The notes below the pieces were generated by a model, which saw only the letters and a program-made list of their open reading frames with translations, did not search any database and was not told the DNA's origin. Of a DNA stretch of 64,000 nucleotides, positions 1-39,492 are shown piece after piece. A program made the translations under genes and the position numbers. The DNA comes from Gigantopelta aegis (Eukaryota > Mollusca > Gastropoda > Neomphalida > Peltospiridae), in NCBI RefSeq assembly GCF_016097555.1, contig NC_054708.1, positions 4,330,796 through 4,394,795 of the forward strand, given 5' to 3'. Every line of letters begins with the position of its first letter. The stretch's first letter is position 1.

Positions 1-427
1 AGTAAACATTGGTTACTTTGTAACATGATTGTGACTTGTATTTCAGTAAACATTGGTTAGTTTGTAACATGACTGTGACTTGTATTATCAGTAAACATTG
101 GTTAGTTGGTAACATGACTGTGACTTGTATTTCAGTAAACATTGGTTAGTTTTTAAAATGTGACTTGTATTTTCAGTAAACATTGGTTACTTTGTAACAT
201 GATTGTGACTTGTATTTCAGTAAACATTGGTTAGTTTGTAACATGACTGTGACTTGTATTATCAGTAAACATTGGTTAGTTGGTAACATGACTGTAACTT
301 GTATTTCAGTAAACATTGGTTAGTTTGTAACATGATTGTGACTTGTATTTCAGTAAACATTGGTTAGTTTGTAACATGATTGTGACTTGTATTTCAGTAA
401 ACATTGGTTAGTTTGTAACATGACTGT
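1..427. repeat. 44-bp minisatellite, about 10 copies
   Basis: About ten head-to-tail copies of a unit beginning AGTAAACATTGGTTAGTTTG and ending TGACTTGTATTTC. The array is cut by the window edge. Copies differ by single bases and one carries a shortened middle near 150-165. No adjacent exon is recognised, so its origin is unknown. Confidence 0.95.
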
Positions 428-1164
428 TTACACTATGTAGAAGCAACTAAACAATCGTTGTGAAAGTAAACCGATAAATGTAGGATATATATAGGTTCAG
501 TTGTTGATATCCATTTTAGGTTTCGTCAGTAGTAAGCTTCCTATCTCTAAAAAACCCAGAGATTTCGTTAAACATTTAAAACCGTATATTATATATAGTA
601 CTTTATCTCTGCGGACAAACTAATTCTTCTTCTTGCCTATAGTCAACAATGACCTAGCGCAATCCAGTCTATCCATCAAGGTGTTAGACTGCCCTAAGTA
701 AATATATCAAAAACTGCTGATGTCACTGCACATAATTAATTCTGGAGAATATATCAACATTTTCGATAAAAGTTTAAAAGTAGAAATGAATATCAATTCC
801 CGTTCCAGTCAGCAGTGTCAACAGATCAACGCTCGTGTCATTAAAGTGAGTTCTTGTTCCAGTAACGGATTCTGTTCGCTTGAAGGCACTACGAGGTTCA
901 GTGGGGGGGGTGTGGGGGGGGGGGGGGGGGACCCCTCAGCTTATTTATCAAATCCCGTGATATTTGCAGTGTTGTTAGTAAAACAAAAGTACTTATTATA
1001 AAAACCATTTGGCGCTAAATGTGGGAATGTTGTGACAGTAGGCTTTCTCTTTAACGACAAAACCGTTATCACAATAATATAGAAACAAATGGAATCTCCG
1101 CGCAAAACAGAACCAAAGGAAACTTTTAACTAAGCCATGATTGCAGCCTTGAAGCATTGTTATG
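428..1164. other. No gene recognised
   Basis: Unique-looking AT-rich sequence with a G homopolymer stretch at about 901-930. The short open frame at 720-1001 reads through that G-run and resembles no family I know, so I treat it as chance. Confidence 0.6.
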
Positions 1165-1577
1165 TTTACCGGAAGACTGCCACTCCTCGGGATGATACAT
1201 CCGTCCTGACCGGTTTACCGGAAGACTGCCACTCCTCGGGATGATACATCCGTCCTGACCGGTCTAGCGGAGGACAGCCACTCCTCGGGATGATACATCC
1301 GTCCTGACCGGTTTACCGGAGGATTGCCACTCCTCGGGATGATACATCCGTCCTGACCGGTTTACCGGAAGACTGCCACTCCTCGGGATGATACATCCGT
1401 CCCGACCGGTCTAGCGGAGGACAGCCACTCCTCGGGATGATACATCCGTCCGACCGGTCTACCGGAAGACTGCCACTCCTCGGGATGATACATCCGTCCT
1501 GACCGGTCTACCGGAGGACTGCCACTCCTCGGGATGATACATCCGTCCCGACCGGTCTACCGGAAGACTGCCACTGT
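1165..1577. repeat. 49-bp minisatellite, about 8 copies
   Basis: Eight copies of a 49-bp unit containing GATGATACATCCGTCC and ending in the palindromic ACCGGT. Two subtypes alternate irregularly (GGAAGACTG versus GGAGGACAG), suggesting block duplication within the array. Confidence 0.95.
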
Positions 1578-1884
1578 CAAGATCGGTTCGATACATTTAA
1601 ACCCGCACAAGCCAGAATTAAGTAGATTATTTATAGACAGCTGTGATGACGTCATCCATGAATCACTTTCAAGTGATGATATCAGGTGTGCGCGAAAGAT
1701 AAGCATAACCTGCCCCACCGTTGGCGCCTCAGACGTGTGTGCAGGAATGTATACGGGGTGGGGTGGCGGAGGTCGGCGGTAGGCTGTGGCGAGTAAAATG
1801 TATGAGGGTCGAGTCATGCTCCCCCGAAAAATACATTGAAAAAAAGAGAAGAAAATATGTTGAACAGGAGGGGGTTTCTTAGCA

Positions 1885-2086
1885 GGGGCGGGACGTAGCT
1901 TAGTGGTACAGCGCTCGCCTGATGCGCGATTCATCTCGGATCGATTCCCATTGGTGGGCCCATTGGACTATTTCTCGTTCCAGCAGGTGCTCCACGACTT
2001 GCTGCTAATCGCAAAGTGTAGCCCATAAAGTGGCCACAGCGGGTTTCCTCTCTCAATGTCAGAGTGGTCCTTAAATAATAATTTAA
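1885..2086 (+). repeat. SINE-1, type B 3' region, internally deleted
   Basis: A tRNA-derived SINE. Its head GGACGTAGCTTAGTGG carries an A-box-like core, followed by GATGCGCG, CGGATCGATTCCC (B-box-like) and the body landmark CTATTTCTCGTTCCAGC. The middle third (the GGTATGTGCTATCCTGTCTG segment) is missing compared with 34590-34917. It ends near GAGTGGTCCTTAAATAAT. Dead copy. Confidence 0.85.
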
Positions 2087-2306
2087 AAAACATTTTCTTT
2101 CTGTTATGAGCATAACCTGCATCAGTCATTTCTGTTACTTTCATCTTGATGAAAATTATGTACAGTGGCTTTACCAAAAACATAAAAAATGCATGTACTA
2201 TATTTTCACAAAACAAAATATGAAAATGTGTGTACAATATCAAAACAGGGTGTGACATCAAAGCTGATTTTAATGAGTGGCGCCTTGTTCTTGACATCAA
2301 TGTACA

Positions 2307-2321
2307 AACACACACACACAC

Positions 2322-2415
<94 letters not shown>

Positions 2416-2443
2416 ACACACACGCGCGCGTGTGCGCGCGCGC
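2307..2443. repeat. Compound CA/GA/CG microsatellite
   Basis: (CA)n, then about 90 bases of (GA)n, then (CA)n and alternating CG/TG. Open frames through this stretch on both strands are low-complexity artefacts. Confidence 0.98.
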
Positions 2444-2557
2444 AGTTAGTGCGTAACTTCACAGTTAATTGGATACAATAGATGTACTTTTTTAATATCA
2501 GCCAGTTCAAAAGAGTAGTTTATGTGGCGCCAACAGCTATATTTTATGAAATTTGTC

Positions 2558-2948
2558 TTAAAGGGACATTCCTGAGTTTGCTGCAATTTTTAAGGTGTTA
2601 TCGACTAACAGAGCTTTTTTAACGATTGTAATTACATATGAAATATATTTTTCTGCATAAAATATGAGTGGCTGTATATTAAACGTGTTTCTGATCGTTC
2701 TAATATTTTTACTAGGTTAAATGTTATTTTATTTTCTGAATATTATTTTTTTCGTACGTACGAAATTATTTGAAAACAAAATCAAGTTTGGGCTCCTTAC
2801 AAATATTAAGACGACCAGAAACACATTGAATGTACAGACACTGATATTCTAAACTAGAAAATATATTTAATATTTAAGTTTAATCGTAAAAATATTTTAT
2901 TAGTCGGAAACATCTTACAATGCAGCAAACTCAGGAATGTCCCTTTAA
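2558..2948. mobile_element. TTAA-flanked MITE (Kolobok/piggyBac-type target site)
   Basis: TTAA followed by AGGGACATTCCTGAGTTTGC at the left is mirrored by GCAAACTCAGGAATGTCCCT followed by TTAA at the right, so the terminal inverted repeats are near perfect over more than 20 bases. There is no coding capacity in 391 bp. TTAA target duplication with an AGGG terminus fits Kolobok-like non-autonomous elements better than piggyBac, whose ends normally start CCC. Superfamily is an inference. Confidence 0.85.
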
Positions 2949-3074
2949 TTACTATTTGTTTGCAGAACAAAACAGAACAGAACTAAATTTAATACAGGCA
3001 AAAACCAGCTAACTCAAAAGGCAACAAAAGCAATGTACTTTGTTCTGTCTAAATCTAAAAATAATAACTTTTCA

Positions 3075-3425
3075 GTAGAATGCTAATTAAAACTATTTGA
3101 CTCCATTGTACTCCCGATTCTCTTATACGGATGCGAAATATGGGGTTATGAAAACATCGATATCATTGAAAATATTCACATAAAATTCTTAAGACACATC
3201 CTGCCAGTAAAAAAGGCAGCCCGCTATTCATGTTATATGGAGCACTATTTATTTACATGTACTTATTTCACTAACTCCCGTAAACATTTGCTTAAGCCAT
3301 ATTATTATAACAAACCAAGTATGTTGAAATTTAAACAACTAATGACGAATAGCAAAATAGGTGTTCTCAAGAAATTAAGTAAATTAATAAAAGAAATTAT
3401 TGATAAATGCAGTAAACCCTAAAAG
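3075..3425 (+). mobile_element. LINE fragment (C-terminal part of reverse transcriptase ORF)
   Basis: Reading + strand gives VLPILLYGCEIWGYENIDII, matching VLPI..YG.EIWG.SNIDIL of the better LINE at 27095-28797. The frame then jumps to the extreme C-terminus (FKQLMTNSKIGVLKKLSKLI), so about 250 codons are deleted internally. An old, dead copy of a related LINE. Confidence 0.75.
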
Positions 3426-4177
3426 ATCACTGGCCTATAATTATTCACAATGTCTATCACTACCCAAGTATACATATATGTGTGCGCGCCTGATTAGCAC
3501 ATTTTGGTAGTAATTACAATAATGTGACATTACATTACTTTATTCCAATTGTATTTTATTATTGCCTTTATTATTCTGTTGTATTTGTATTATACTATTG
3601 TCTTTATTTCTGTATTGCATTTGTATTAATACCATTGTTCTACTGTCTCCTGTAAAGGGTGTATACTACCAAATCAAATCCCATAGACGACAATAGTAAC
3701 ATATGTGGCTAAAACTCCTACCTGCAACGTATCAACCGACATAAACGCCACGGATATAAATACTACCACCCCTCACACTTAAAGTGAATCAGACAAAAAT
3801 GGGGGTCAAGCTGCTCGTTTCTGAGATAACGGGTAGCGTCTATGACTACCCTAGTTCCGCACAAAATTCGAGTACTCTTTTTTTACAGGTACCCCATACA
3901 TGTTTCAAGCACAAGGCTACTTGACACATTGGTACCAGATGAAATAAAATTGCTTTTTTTTTTTAACCCAGATAAAACTATTATTTTTTACAACCAACAC
4001 ACTCACATTTATAACCAATCACAGGACTTGTGGTGTTCACTTCTCTATCAAAAGTTCGGTGCACCTCCAGCTTTGACCCAGCCGGAAGTTATTTGGTCTA
4101 GTACTACCTATACCCTATATTGTCACTACAGTTTATATATCATGTTCCTCATATGACGTTGTGTAACGGTCTGAGCG
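3426..4177. other. No gene recognised; probable repeat-derived DNA
   Basis: AT-rich 3' continuation of the LINE scrap, then sequence with short open frames (for example 3842-4156) that show no family resemblance. Nothing further can be supported. Confidence 0.4.
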
Positions 4178-4206
4178 TAATAAAGTTCTGTTCTGTTCTG
4201 TTCTGA
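4178..4206 (+). repeat. AATAAAG plus (TTCTG)n tail, likely LINE 3' end
   Basis: AATAAAGTTCTG followed by further TTCTG units. A short tandem tail directly after a polyadenylation-like hexamer is typical of a non-LTR retrotransposon 3' terminus, but the upstream body is not recognisable. Confidence 0.5.
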
Positions 4207-4329
4207 ATCAATACAAATAATACTTGAACACATAATGTTGATACTTGACTTAGAACAGCCAAAGGTATCCATACAAAATCAAATTTCAAGTTTATTTCGT
4301 ATTTGTGCAAATTAAAATGAGTGAATTAA

Positions 4330-4600
4330 ACTATGCTTTGAATAAACAGACCCATGTTTTTCTGATGGTCCTAATGATTGTAGCTGCCCAAACTGGATCT
4401 TATTTTTCAATATTGTTGTACATATGAAAACAGATACTGGAAATAATGAAATCTGGTCTGTTACAAACTTGAGGACGATCGGAAACTTACTAAATACACA
4501 TACACGAATATTGAAAGCAGAAAGTATAATATATAATTTAATATGTCACTTTAATGGTTAATCTCCATCGGGAACATTTTCACAATGATGGTTCTGATAT
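4330..4600. mobile_element. Degenerate relative of the 2558-2948 MITE interior
   Basis: Segments such as TTTCTGATGGTCCTAATG and GAGGACGATCGGAAAC align in the same order with TTTCTGATCGTTCTAATA and AAGACGACCAGAAACA inside 2558-2948. The ends are eroded. Confidence 0.5.
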
Positions 4601-4879
4601 TTCTCACAGAACAGCTTCACTTGTAATTATAAACTATTGGTAACGTCTGTCTCCTATACTGTTCAACACATTCATTTACATTTTAACTGAATTTTATATT
4701 ATTATTATTATTCTATCATGTATAAATCATATCACGGAGACCAGACAGAGAAGGTAAACCGCATTTATTTCGTCTCCCAGGCCGCCAAGAGCAGAGTTGG
4801 GATTCAGATAAGGCATATAGACGAGGAATAATTTCATTTGTTGATTGATGATGGGCAACCTCAGCTTATTCAATTTACT

Positions 4880-5175
4880 GGGCGGGACATAGTCCAGTGG
4901 TAAAGCGCTCGCTTAATACGCGGTCGGTATGTGGGCCTATTGGACTATTTCTCGTTCCAGCCAGTGCATCACGACTGTTATAACAAAGGCCGTGGTATGT
5001 GTTATCCTGTCTGTGGGATGGTGCTGATAAAAGATCCCTTGCTACTAATGGGAAAATGTAGCGGGTTTCCTCTGTAAGACTAAATGTCAAAATTACCAAA
5101 TGTTTGACATCCAGTAGCCGATGATTAAGACATCAATGTGCTCTAGTGATGTCGTTAAAGAAAACAAACTTTCCC
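4880..5175 (+). repeat. SINE-1, type A 3' region
   Basis: Head GGGCGGGACATAGTCCAGTG, body TATTTCTCGTTCCAGCCAGT, GGTATGTGTTATCCTGTCTG, GATCCCTTGCTACTAATG, and the type A tail TTTGACATCCAGTAGCCGAT ... GATGTCGTTAAAG. Near full length. It lies just 3' of the rhomboid stop. Confidence 0.9.
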
Positions 5176-5364
5176 TTTCACTGGGCCACGATTACCTCAT
5201 TTTCTTGAAGCGTCTATGGATAACGGCTAACCATTATTATTGTTGTTCGTAAAACTGTCGATTCCTCTGTAACACTAATGTTGAATTCCTAGTGCAGGAG
5301 GTGTACGGTACAACACCGTTCACTTTGAACCCTGCACGCGACACTCTAGACCAGTCTAAGATGA

Positions 5365-5370
5365 TTTAAT
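5365..5370 (-). promoter_or_regulatory. Candidate poly(A) signal of the rhomboid gene
   Basis: ATTAAA on the minus strand about 150 nt downstream of the stop at 5520. This is the nearest hexamer I see. Weak evidence; a canonical AATAAA lies at 4764-4769. Confidence 0.3.
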
Positions 5371-5519
5371 CAATTTCAGAAGCGTGTTCGGGTGGTCGAG
5401 CGCTCGCTGTTACTTACTCTACTGTTTTTTTTAGTGTTTCTGTTAAATGTAATAGGGTAATATGGAAACCAGTCATGGGGTGCTCGCCAAGTAGAACACG
5501 CCACGTGTAACAGTTGATG

Positions 5520-33499
<27,980 letters not shown>

Positions 33500-33671
33500 C
33501 TGTAAACAACATACGCCCTTGAACAACAAACTATATACACGTTCTTCGGCTGAAACATCAACCATAAACAAAGGAAGCGTAGACACAGGTGTAGCCAGGA
33601 TTGTGTTTGGATGGGGGGTTGGTGGGAGAGGGAGGGACATCTAAGCTGTCTATGTATCTTCTTGTTTTTCA

Positions 33672-33952
33672 AATGGGGCCAGTAGTAAAGCGCACGCCTG
33701 ATGCGCGGTCGGTCTAGACTTGATCTCCGTCGGTGGGCCCATTGTGCTATTTCTCGTTTCCGCCATCCACCACGACTGGGATATCAAATGCCGTGGTAAT
33801 ATGTGCTATCCCATCTATGTGATGGTGCACATCAAATATGTCTTGCTAACAATGGAAAAATGTAGCAGATTTCTTCTCTAAGACTATACATATTATAATT
33901 ATCTAATGTTTGACATACCATAGCCGATGATCAATAAATTAATGTGTTCTGA
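33672..33952 (+). repeat. SINE-1, type A, degraded
   Basis: GGGGCCAGTAGTAAAGCGCA, GATGCGCGGTCGGTCTAGAC, CCGTCGGTGGGCCCATTGTG, GTGCTATCCCATCTATGTGA, then TTTGACATACCATAGCCGAT and TTAATGTGTTCTGAC. Confidence 0.88.
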
Positions 33953-33959
33953 CTTTAAC

Positions 33960-34304
33960 TTTTAACTTTATCCGGTATGAAGGCTCTGTCACAGGCCTCT
34001 GTCGCTTGGAGACAAATGTTACAACAGATAATTAATCAACAACCTCAGTATGAGAGTCCAGCGACCACCCAACTGAAGTAATAAAAGATCTCCCACTAGC
34101 TACTGCTATTAGGGACACTTTACATCAATATTACTACATTGACATTCTAGCACTAGAACATATCTGGATAAATCTACTGTATGAAGCATAACCATGGTAA
34201 CCAAATAATATTCCAATTGTGAATTCAGCGAGCATTCCGAGAGTAGGCCTACTGTTAAAGCAGTACATGTGCCATACCAGGCCCAACGCATTTTCCTATA
34301 TCCT
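33960..34304. other. No feature recognised
   Basis: Unique-looking sequence; short open frames only. Confidence 0.5.
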
Positions 34305-34545
34305 ACATTCAGGAGTCATAACTATGTGAACAATTGGTAAATTGTCATGAAAATCAAACTTGATCTGTAGCAGTACATAATAAAGCTACGTAAATATTTT
34401 CAGATCAATATCTGAAGGCATTATGTACAAAACATTCGAAAACCTATATGTGGGACAGATGGACGGACGGACGCACGGACGGGCAGACAGAAGGATGGAT
34501 ATGATACCTATAGTCCCCTCCGGTTGGACTGGTAGGGGACTAACA
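34305..34545 (+). repeat. Dispersed repeat, copy 1
   Basis: GAGTCATAACTATGTGAACA, AAATCAAACTTGATCTGTAG, ATATCTGAAGGCATTATGTA, a (GGAC)n-like stretch, then CCCCTCCGGTTGGACTGGTA GGGGA. The same order appears at 60945-61085 (AATCAAACTTGATATC, ATCTTGAGGCATTACG, TTCTGGTTGGACTGGTAGGG). Confidence 0.7.
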
Positions 34546-34589
34546 ATGAAACATTTGTCTTTATTGTTATATTGGGGGGGGGGGGGGGG

Positions 34590-34917
34590 GGGGGGGACGT
34601 AGCCCAGTGGTAAAGCGTTCGCTTGATGCGCGGTCGGTCTGGGATCGATCTCCGTCGGTGGACCCATTGGGCTATTTCTCATTCCAGCCAGTGCTCACAA
34701 CTGGTGTAACAAAGGCCGTGGTATGTACTATCCTGTGTGGGATGGTGCATATAAAAGATCCCTTGCTGCTAATCGAAAAGAGTACCCCATGAAGTGGCGA
34801 CGGCGGGTTTCCTCTCTCAATATCTGTGTGGTCCTTAACCATATGTCTGGCGCCATATAACCGTAAATAAAATGTGTTGAGTGCGTCGTTAAATAAAACA
34901 TTTCCTTCCTTCCTTAT
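34590..34917 (+). repeat. SINE-1, type B, best full-length copy
   Basis: Preceded by a G-run (34565-34596) continuous with the head GACGTAGCCCAGTGGTAAAG. Then GATGCGCGGTCGGTCTGGGA, TCGATCTCCGTCGGTGG, GGCTATTTCTCATTCCAGCC, GATCCCTTGCTGCTAATCGA, GTGGCGACGGCGGGTTTCCT, CCGTAAATAAAATGTGTTGA, GTGCGTCGTTAAATAAAAC and (CCTT)n. Useful as the reference copy for other entries. Confidence 0.93.
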
Positions 34918-34966
34918 AGTTATATTGGATGGATGTTGTAAAACGAAATTAAACCAAGACAATCTA

Positions 34967-34999
<33 letters not shown>

Positions 35000-35328
35000 C
35001 CCCACAGTATTCAATATTTCCAGTCAAAACCATTCATATCAAAATGTGAATCAGTTTTCGCTAGTTTAAATAATTTATAATTAAATTTCCGTTATATTCA
35101 TTACAATATAACGTCATCCCATTGGTCCAGCCGTAGCAACGGGAGTTTGTTAATTTTTCGATGAACGTAAAAATTACGTCGTTAGGGAACGTCATATCTG
35201 ATGACGTCATTTTATACGGGCAAGTTGTCTTTTTGAGCGTTATTCTTTATGGACCAAAAATAATTCAAAATAAAGTATAAAGTTTTAGTGTTATATCAGC
35301 AAGTATGATTCCAATTTAATTATAAGTA

Positions 35329-35482
35329 TTGTCTGTTATTTTTTTCACGTTTATCTGGGTATGAACAAAACAAAAATCATCCGCAAACTTATGTGAGAAC
35401 GGCTTCGCCGATTCACACATTTTGCGGATGATTTTTTTTTTTTTTTTCATACCCGATGTACGTAAAAGAAATAACAGACAAT
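35329..35482. mobile_element. Palindromic (hairpin) element
   Basis: ATTGTCTGTTATTTTTTTCA, GGGTATGAACAAAAC and AAAATCATCCGCAAA on the left mirror TTTGCGGATGATTTTTT, CATACCCGATG and AAATAACAGACAAT on the right. The loop holds GAACGGCTTCGCCGATTC. MITE-like, family unknown. Confidence 0.7.
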
Positions 35483-36482
35483 CCTTATATAAGCAGGCCA
35501 CATATTATTATGAACCAATCGAAAATGATTATAAAAACTAACATTGATTTTCGGATTGGACATATATTGTAGGCCTACCCTAAATTATTCCACAATTTTA
35601 GTGATGTAGTTTGATTTAACCATTACAAGACCGAGGCTGGTAGCGTACTTAAAGAAAACGTAATAAGTTAACATGTATTATGTGCTTAAACCAATGTACA
35701 TTCGGGTTCTACAACAATATAATTAACTACCCCTACAGACACGCGCCAGATAATTCATAATAGATTTTACCCACTTGTTCGAAGAATGTGTTCAGTCGAT
35801 TACGGAGAACAATGAAAACTGTAAATTCGGTCTTCTCAACGTATCACTGCTGAACAGACCAATTCCTGCACTGTGGTCCTTGGTAGAAACCAAAATTACA
35901 ATATTCATCCGTCTGCCCTTAAGTGGAGTAAAATAAAACACACAGATCCAGATATACGTTACGAATTCCTGTGTAAAACTGCTCGGAACCTTCCGTTTAC
36001 AAACTTCCTTTTTAGCCTTAGTACTGCAATAAAGTTTCTAATGAAGGTACAGGTCATGCATTATTAATCGTTTTACTTTGATCTGCTTTACGTACAGACA
36101 CAACTTTTAGCTTTGTCGCAACGACAATAATCTTACTGCGACACACTTATCAAAGCTGCCTTTAGCTAGGCCACTGATAGGACATTTGTTATATAAAAAC
36201 ATAAATAATTCGATGTCTAGTATTTTGGTTCAGGTGATATTAAATCTAAAGGTTTTTGTGTTGATCATGCCCCACCAAGGGCGCGGCAACACTACATGAA
36301 TGGGTTTTATTTCAGTCTCACTCACATTAATGCAAACAACTTTTGTCGTGTAGATAGTGGAATAGCCAAACCAGTTTTACAAGCGTGACAGAAGATATGG
36401 CTGGTTTTATAGGTGAAAGGAAATTACCTGGTTATCGCATGTATATAACCTACACCCCATGTGATCACATGTAATATGTTTG

Positions 36483-36486
<4 letters not shown>
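35483..36486. other. No gene recognised; one short open stretch
   Basis: Positions 35873-36067 (+) encode 64 residues (NQNYNIHPSALKWSKIKHTD ...) without a family I recognise. It could be a scrap of a mobile element ORF. Nothing else is supported. Confidence 0.35.
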
Positions 36487-36557
<71 letters not shown>

Positions 36558-36625
36558 CTGAGTGTGTGTGTGTGTGTGTCTGAGTGTGTGTGTCTGTGAG
36601 TGTGTGTCAGTGTGTGCGTGTGTAT
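36487..36625. repeat. (GT)n microsatellite
   Basis: About 65 bases of pure GT followed by GTGTCTGA-type interruptions; a (CATA)n tract follows at 36750-36795. Confidence 0.98.
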
Positions 36626-36799
36626 GCGCGCGCGCATGGTGTGTCTGTGTTGGCCACAGGTACATACATACAATAACACATAACTCATATATATATATAG
36701 TATTACCCCGAGGTTGTTGTTGGGAGGGGGGGGATATTAAAATGTGTGATCACATACATACATACATACATACATACATACATACATACATACATGGCA

Positions 36800-37273
36800 T
36801 TGTAAATTTATAATTATGCGAATGGTGGAAATTATCTTTCATTGGCGGATCCAGAGGGGGATGACAGATGTCCCTGCCCCCATCCCCCGCCCGTTTGAAG
36901 TGCCCTTTTTAATGACTTTTTGATACCTTTTTTAAAATTTCACCATCCACAATATACAACATTAAATTGCCCAGAAAACGCATTTCTAAGCATCTTTATT
37001 TGAACATTTTCGGAAGAACATACCCCCTAGCTAGCCCTACAGACCTGCCCTACAGGTGTCACTCGCACTGGGAGCTCGGCCCATTTGCTTTAGACAAACT
37101 CAAACTTGCTCTTTTCACAAATGTATTACTCCCTTTATAAAACCCCGGACTCGCTTCTAACTTGCGACCAATCTATAGTCCTTACTGCGGAGAACGCCCC
37201 TTTTTCATAAACTGGAATTTACTACAAGTTATTTATTTCTCAGCCGATTGTTTTGTAAATTGCACACACAAAT

Positions 37274-37305
<32 letters not shown>

Positions 37306-38361
37306 GGTCTTGTTATTTCCAAAAGACTAATACTTTTCTTCTTACGTCAAACAAAACTGAAATTATTTACCAAAAAAAGAAAAAAGAAAAAAAAAGGAGT
37401 GATTGCACCTATACGTATGTGGGTGCTGTCATGTGATTGCTCCTATATGTATGTGGGTGCTGTCATGTGTTTTTCTAAGATAAAATGGAATTTTAAAGAT
37501 GTTTTAATTACCTTTAGGCATTCACTATGACTACTAAAAACTACCAGTCTGCTATAAATCTGTTATCAGACCTTTATAACCTTTATATGTAGTTCCTATA
37601 CAAACTGTAAGATTTCTACGTACATTATTTGCTGGGATAATTGGACTTAAACAGGATTAAAATTATTGCGGCAATTTTAGAGATACATTTTACACAGGGT
37701 TTGCAAAATGACCAATTGTCAAGATCTACTTGAAATGAAGAGCTCCATATTTCAGATTTATCCATGCAGATGAAAGGTATATTTGTTACAAATTTCAAGT
37801 GAATCTAAAACCGAAATACGTGGGGCGCTAGTTGATTTGAAATGGACTGACCCTAAAAACATGGGATGGATCAAATAAAGGTTATTAACGAAACCAAAAA
37901 GCGTGATTTTTAAAATCCTTTGAAAGCAGCAGAAAACATGCCAGGATATGGCTAAAGACGGGTCAGTATTCTAACATTTTCTCGTGGAGGACCCCACATA
38001 CCCCCCCCCCCCCCCCCCCCCCCCCCTTATAAGCTTCGCGTCTTCTGCGCTCGCCTCGTCGGGCTACGCCCTTCACAAGAGTTCCGTCTGATTCAAAGTC
38101 GACACATCCCCACCCTAACACCCCCCCCCCCCCATTTGACACACTGGTTACGGGCCTGACTGTTATGCGTTTTGGTGTTGTTGTTGCTTTTGTTTTGTTT
38201 TTTGTGGGATTTTTTTTTTTGGGGGGGGGGAAGGGGGGAGTGGTTTGGGGTTGTTTTTCTTGGTAATGTTCAATTGTTGTTATGTACGTATACCATTAGA
38301 ACTACTTTGTCAGCATGATTTGGGTTGTTTAAGGAAATAAAAAGAACGTTGTTTGTCTCTC
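36800..38361. other. No gene recognised
   Basis: Contains G/C homopolymer runs (37289-37307, 38000-38026, 38120-38134, 38221-38230), A-rich tracts and a short duplicated piece (GTATGTGGGTGCTGTCATGT at 37416 and 37450). No exon or structural RNA is seen. Confidence 0.5.
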
Positions 38362-38628
38362 TCACTTGATACGCGGTCGGTATAGGATCGATCCCCGTTG
38401 GTGAACCCATTGGGTTATTTCTCTTTCTAGCCAGTGCACCACAACCGATATATCAAATGCCGTGGTATGTGCTATCCTGTCTGTGGGATGGTGCATATAA
38501 AAGATCCCTTGCTACTAATAAAAACATGTAGCGAGTTTCCTCCCTACAGAATTACCAAATGTTTGACATCCAATAGCCGATGATTAATAAATCAATGTGC
38601 TCTAGTGGTGTTGTTAAACAAAACAAGC
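38362..38628 (+). repeat. SINE-1, type A, head truncated
   Basis: Starts CTCACTTGATACGCGGTCGG, then GATCGATCCCCGTTGGTGAA, TGCTATCCTGTCTGTGGGAT, TTTGACATCCAATAGCCGAT, GTGCTCTAGTGGTGTTGTTA AAC. Confidence 0.9.
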
Positions 38629-38835
38629 TTTGTGTGTGTGAGCGACAATGTGTTTGTATATGCGTGTAGCTGTCTGTCTGTGTGTGTGTGTGGGTGTTGT
38701 TATGGGGTTTTCTGTTGTTTTTTTACGTTCTTTTATTTCCTTAAAGAACACGATTAGTTTATTGGGAGGGTTGTTTTTTTTAGGGGGGGGGGGGGGAGTG
38801 GGTGTATTGTTGCGGTTTTTCGGGTTGCTTTTTTT

Positions 38836-38875
<40 letters not shown>

Positions 38876-39077
38876 CAACTAGTTTGTTAATGTGTTACAT
38901 ACCTTTTTTTGTTTCGCATAAAATTCGTTCTGAATTACTAGGACGACTTGGATTTGCCAAATATGCCAAAACAGAAATATATCAATTTTATGTGTCTCTG
39001 CCTTTAATACCGTACATTGAAAATTTTATTCTATTTTAGAATATAGGGGGGAAAAAGAAAGAAGAAGAAAAACTTTA
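38629..39077. other. Simple repeats, no gene
   Basis: GT-rich, T-rich and G-run tracts (38784-38796) and (ATT)n at 38838-38875. T5 at about 39068-39072 on the minus strand may serve as the Pol III terminator of the adjacent tRNA. Confidence 0.6.
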
Positions 39078-39190
39078 TGTCAGAAGTGGGATTCGAACCC
39101 ACGCCCACATTCGTGGACCAGAACACTCGTCCTCTAGCGAGGAAGGTATAACCTTGAGTCTGGCGCCTTAGACCACTCGGCCATCCTGAC
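39078..39190 (-). tRNA. tRNA-Leu (anticodon CAA) with 29-nt intron
   Basis: On the minus strand the acceptor stem GTCAGGA pairs with TTCTGAC followed by discriminator A. The A box lies in TGGCCGAGTGGTCTAAGGC and the B box is GGTTCGAATCC. The anticodon stem CCAGA/TCTGG holds loop CTCAAGT, anticodon CAA at 39156-39154. An intron occupies about 39152-39124, directly after the base 3' of the anticodon, as is usual for eukaryotic tRNA-Leu(CAA). A long variable arm (class II) is present. The mature length would be about 84 nt. All conserved positions look intact, so I judge it functional, unlike the SINE heads in the window. Confidence 0.95.
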
Positions 39191-39492
39191 ATGTTATTAA
39201 ATCAAAGCAATTTATCGTATACTTTCACGTCTCTTTATTTATCGTTGCAGTCAATGAGATTATTTAGGCTTTCATGTCGTAAATTATTATTTTTGTTTTG
39301 TTTTGCTATGTTTTGTTTTGTTAACGTTCCTCGAATCAATAATGTATGTCGCAAGTCATATGTTTCCACAGGTTGCTTTATTTCGATTATCGTACTATCG
39401 ATTATTTCCTGGACACAGCTGTGGTGGAGTTAACGAACTTAACCCAAAGGAGCTTGGACGGACAGTGACTCGGACATTTGCAGACAATGACA

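Noticed and set aside
2189-2481. Open frames of RE or SL dipeptides on both strands
   Set aside because: Pure GA/CA microsatellite translation. Also applies to 25494-26094 and 36407-36688.
34590-34700. SINE heads as functional tRNA genes
   Set aside because: They have A/B-box-like cores but no acceptor stem or proper anticodon arm. Only 39078-39190 folds as a real tRNA.
35873-36067. Possible small gene (NQNYNIHPSALKW...)
   Set aside because: No splice context, no recognised family and surrounded by repeats; left as unexplained open sequence.
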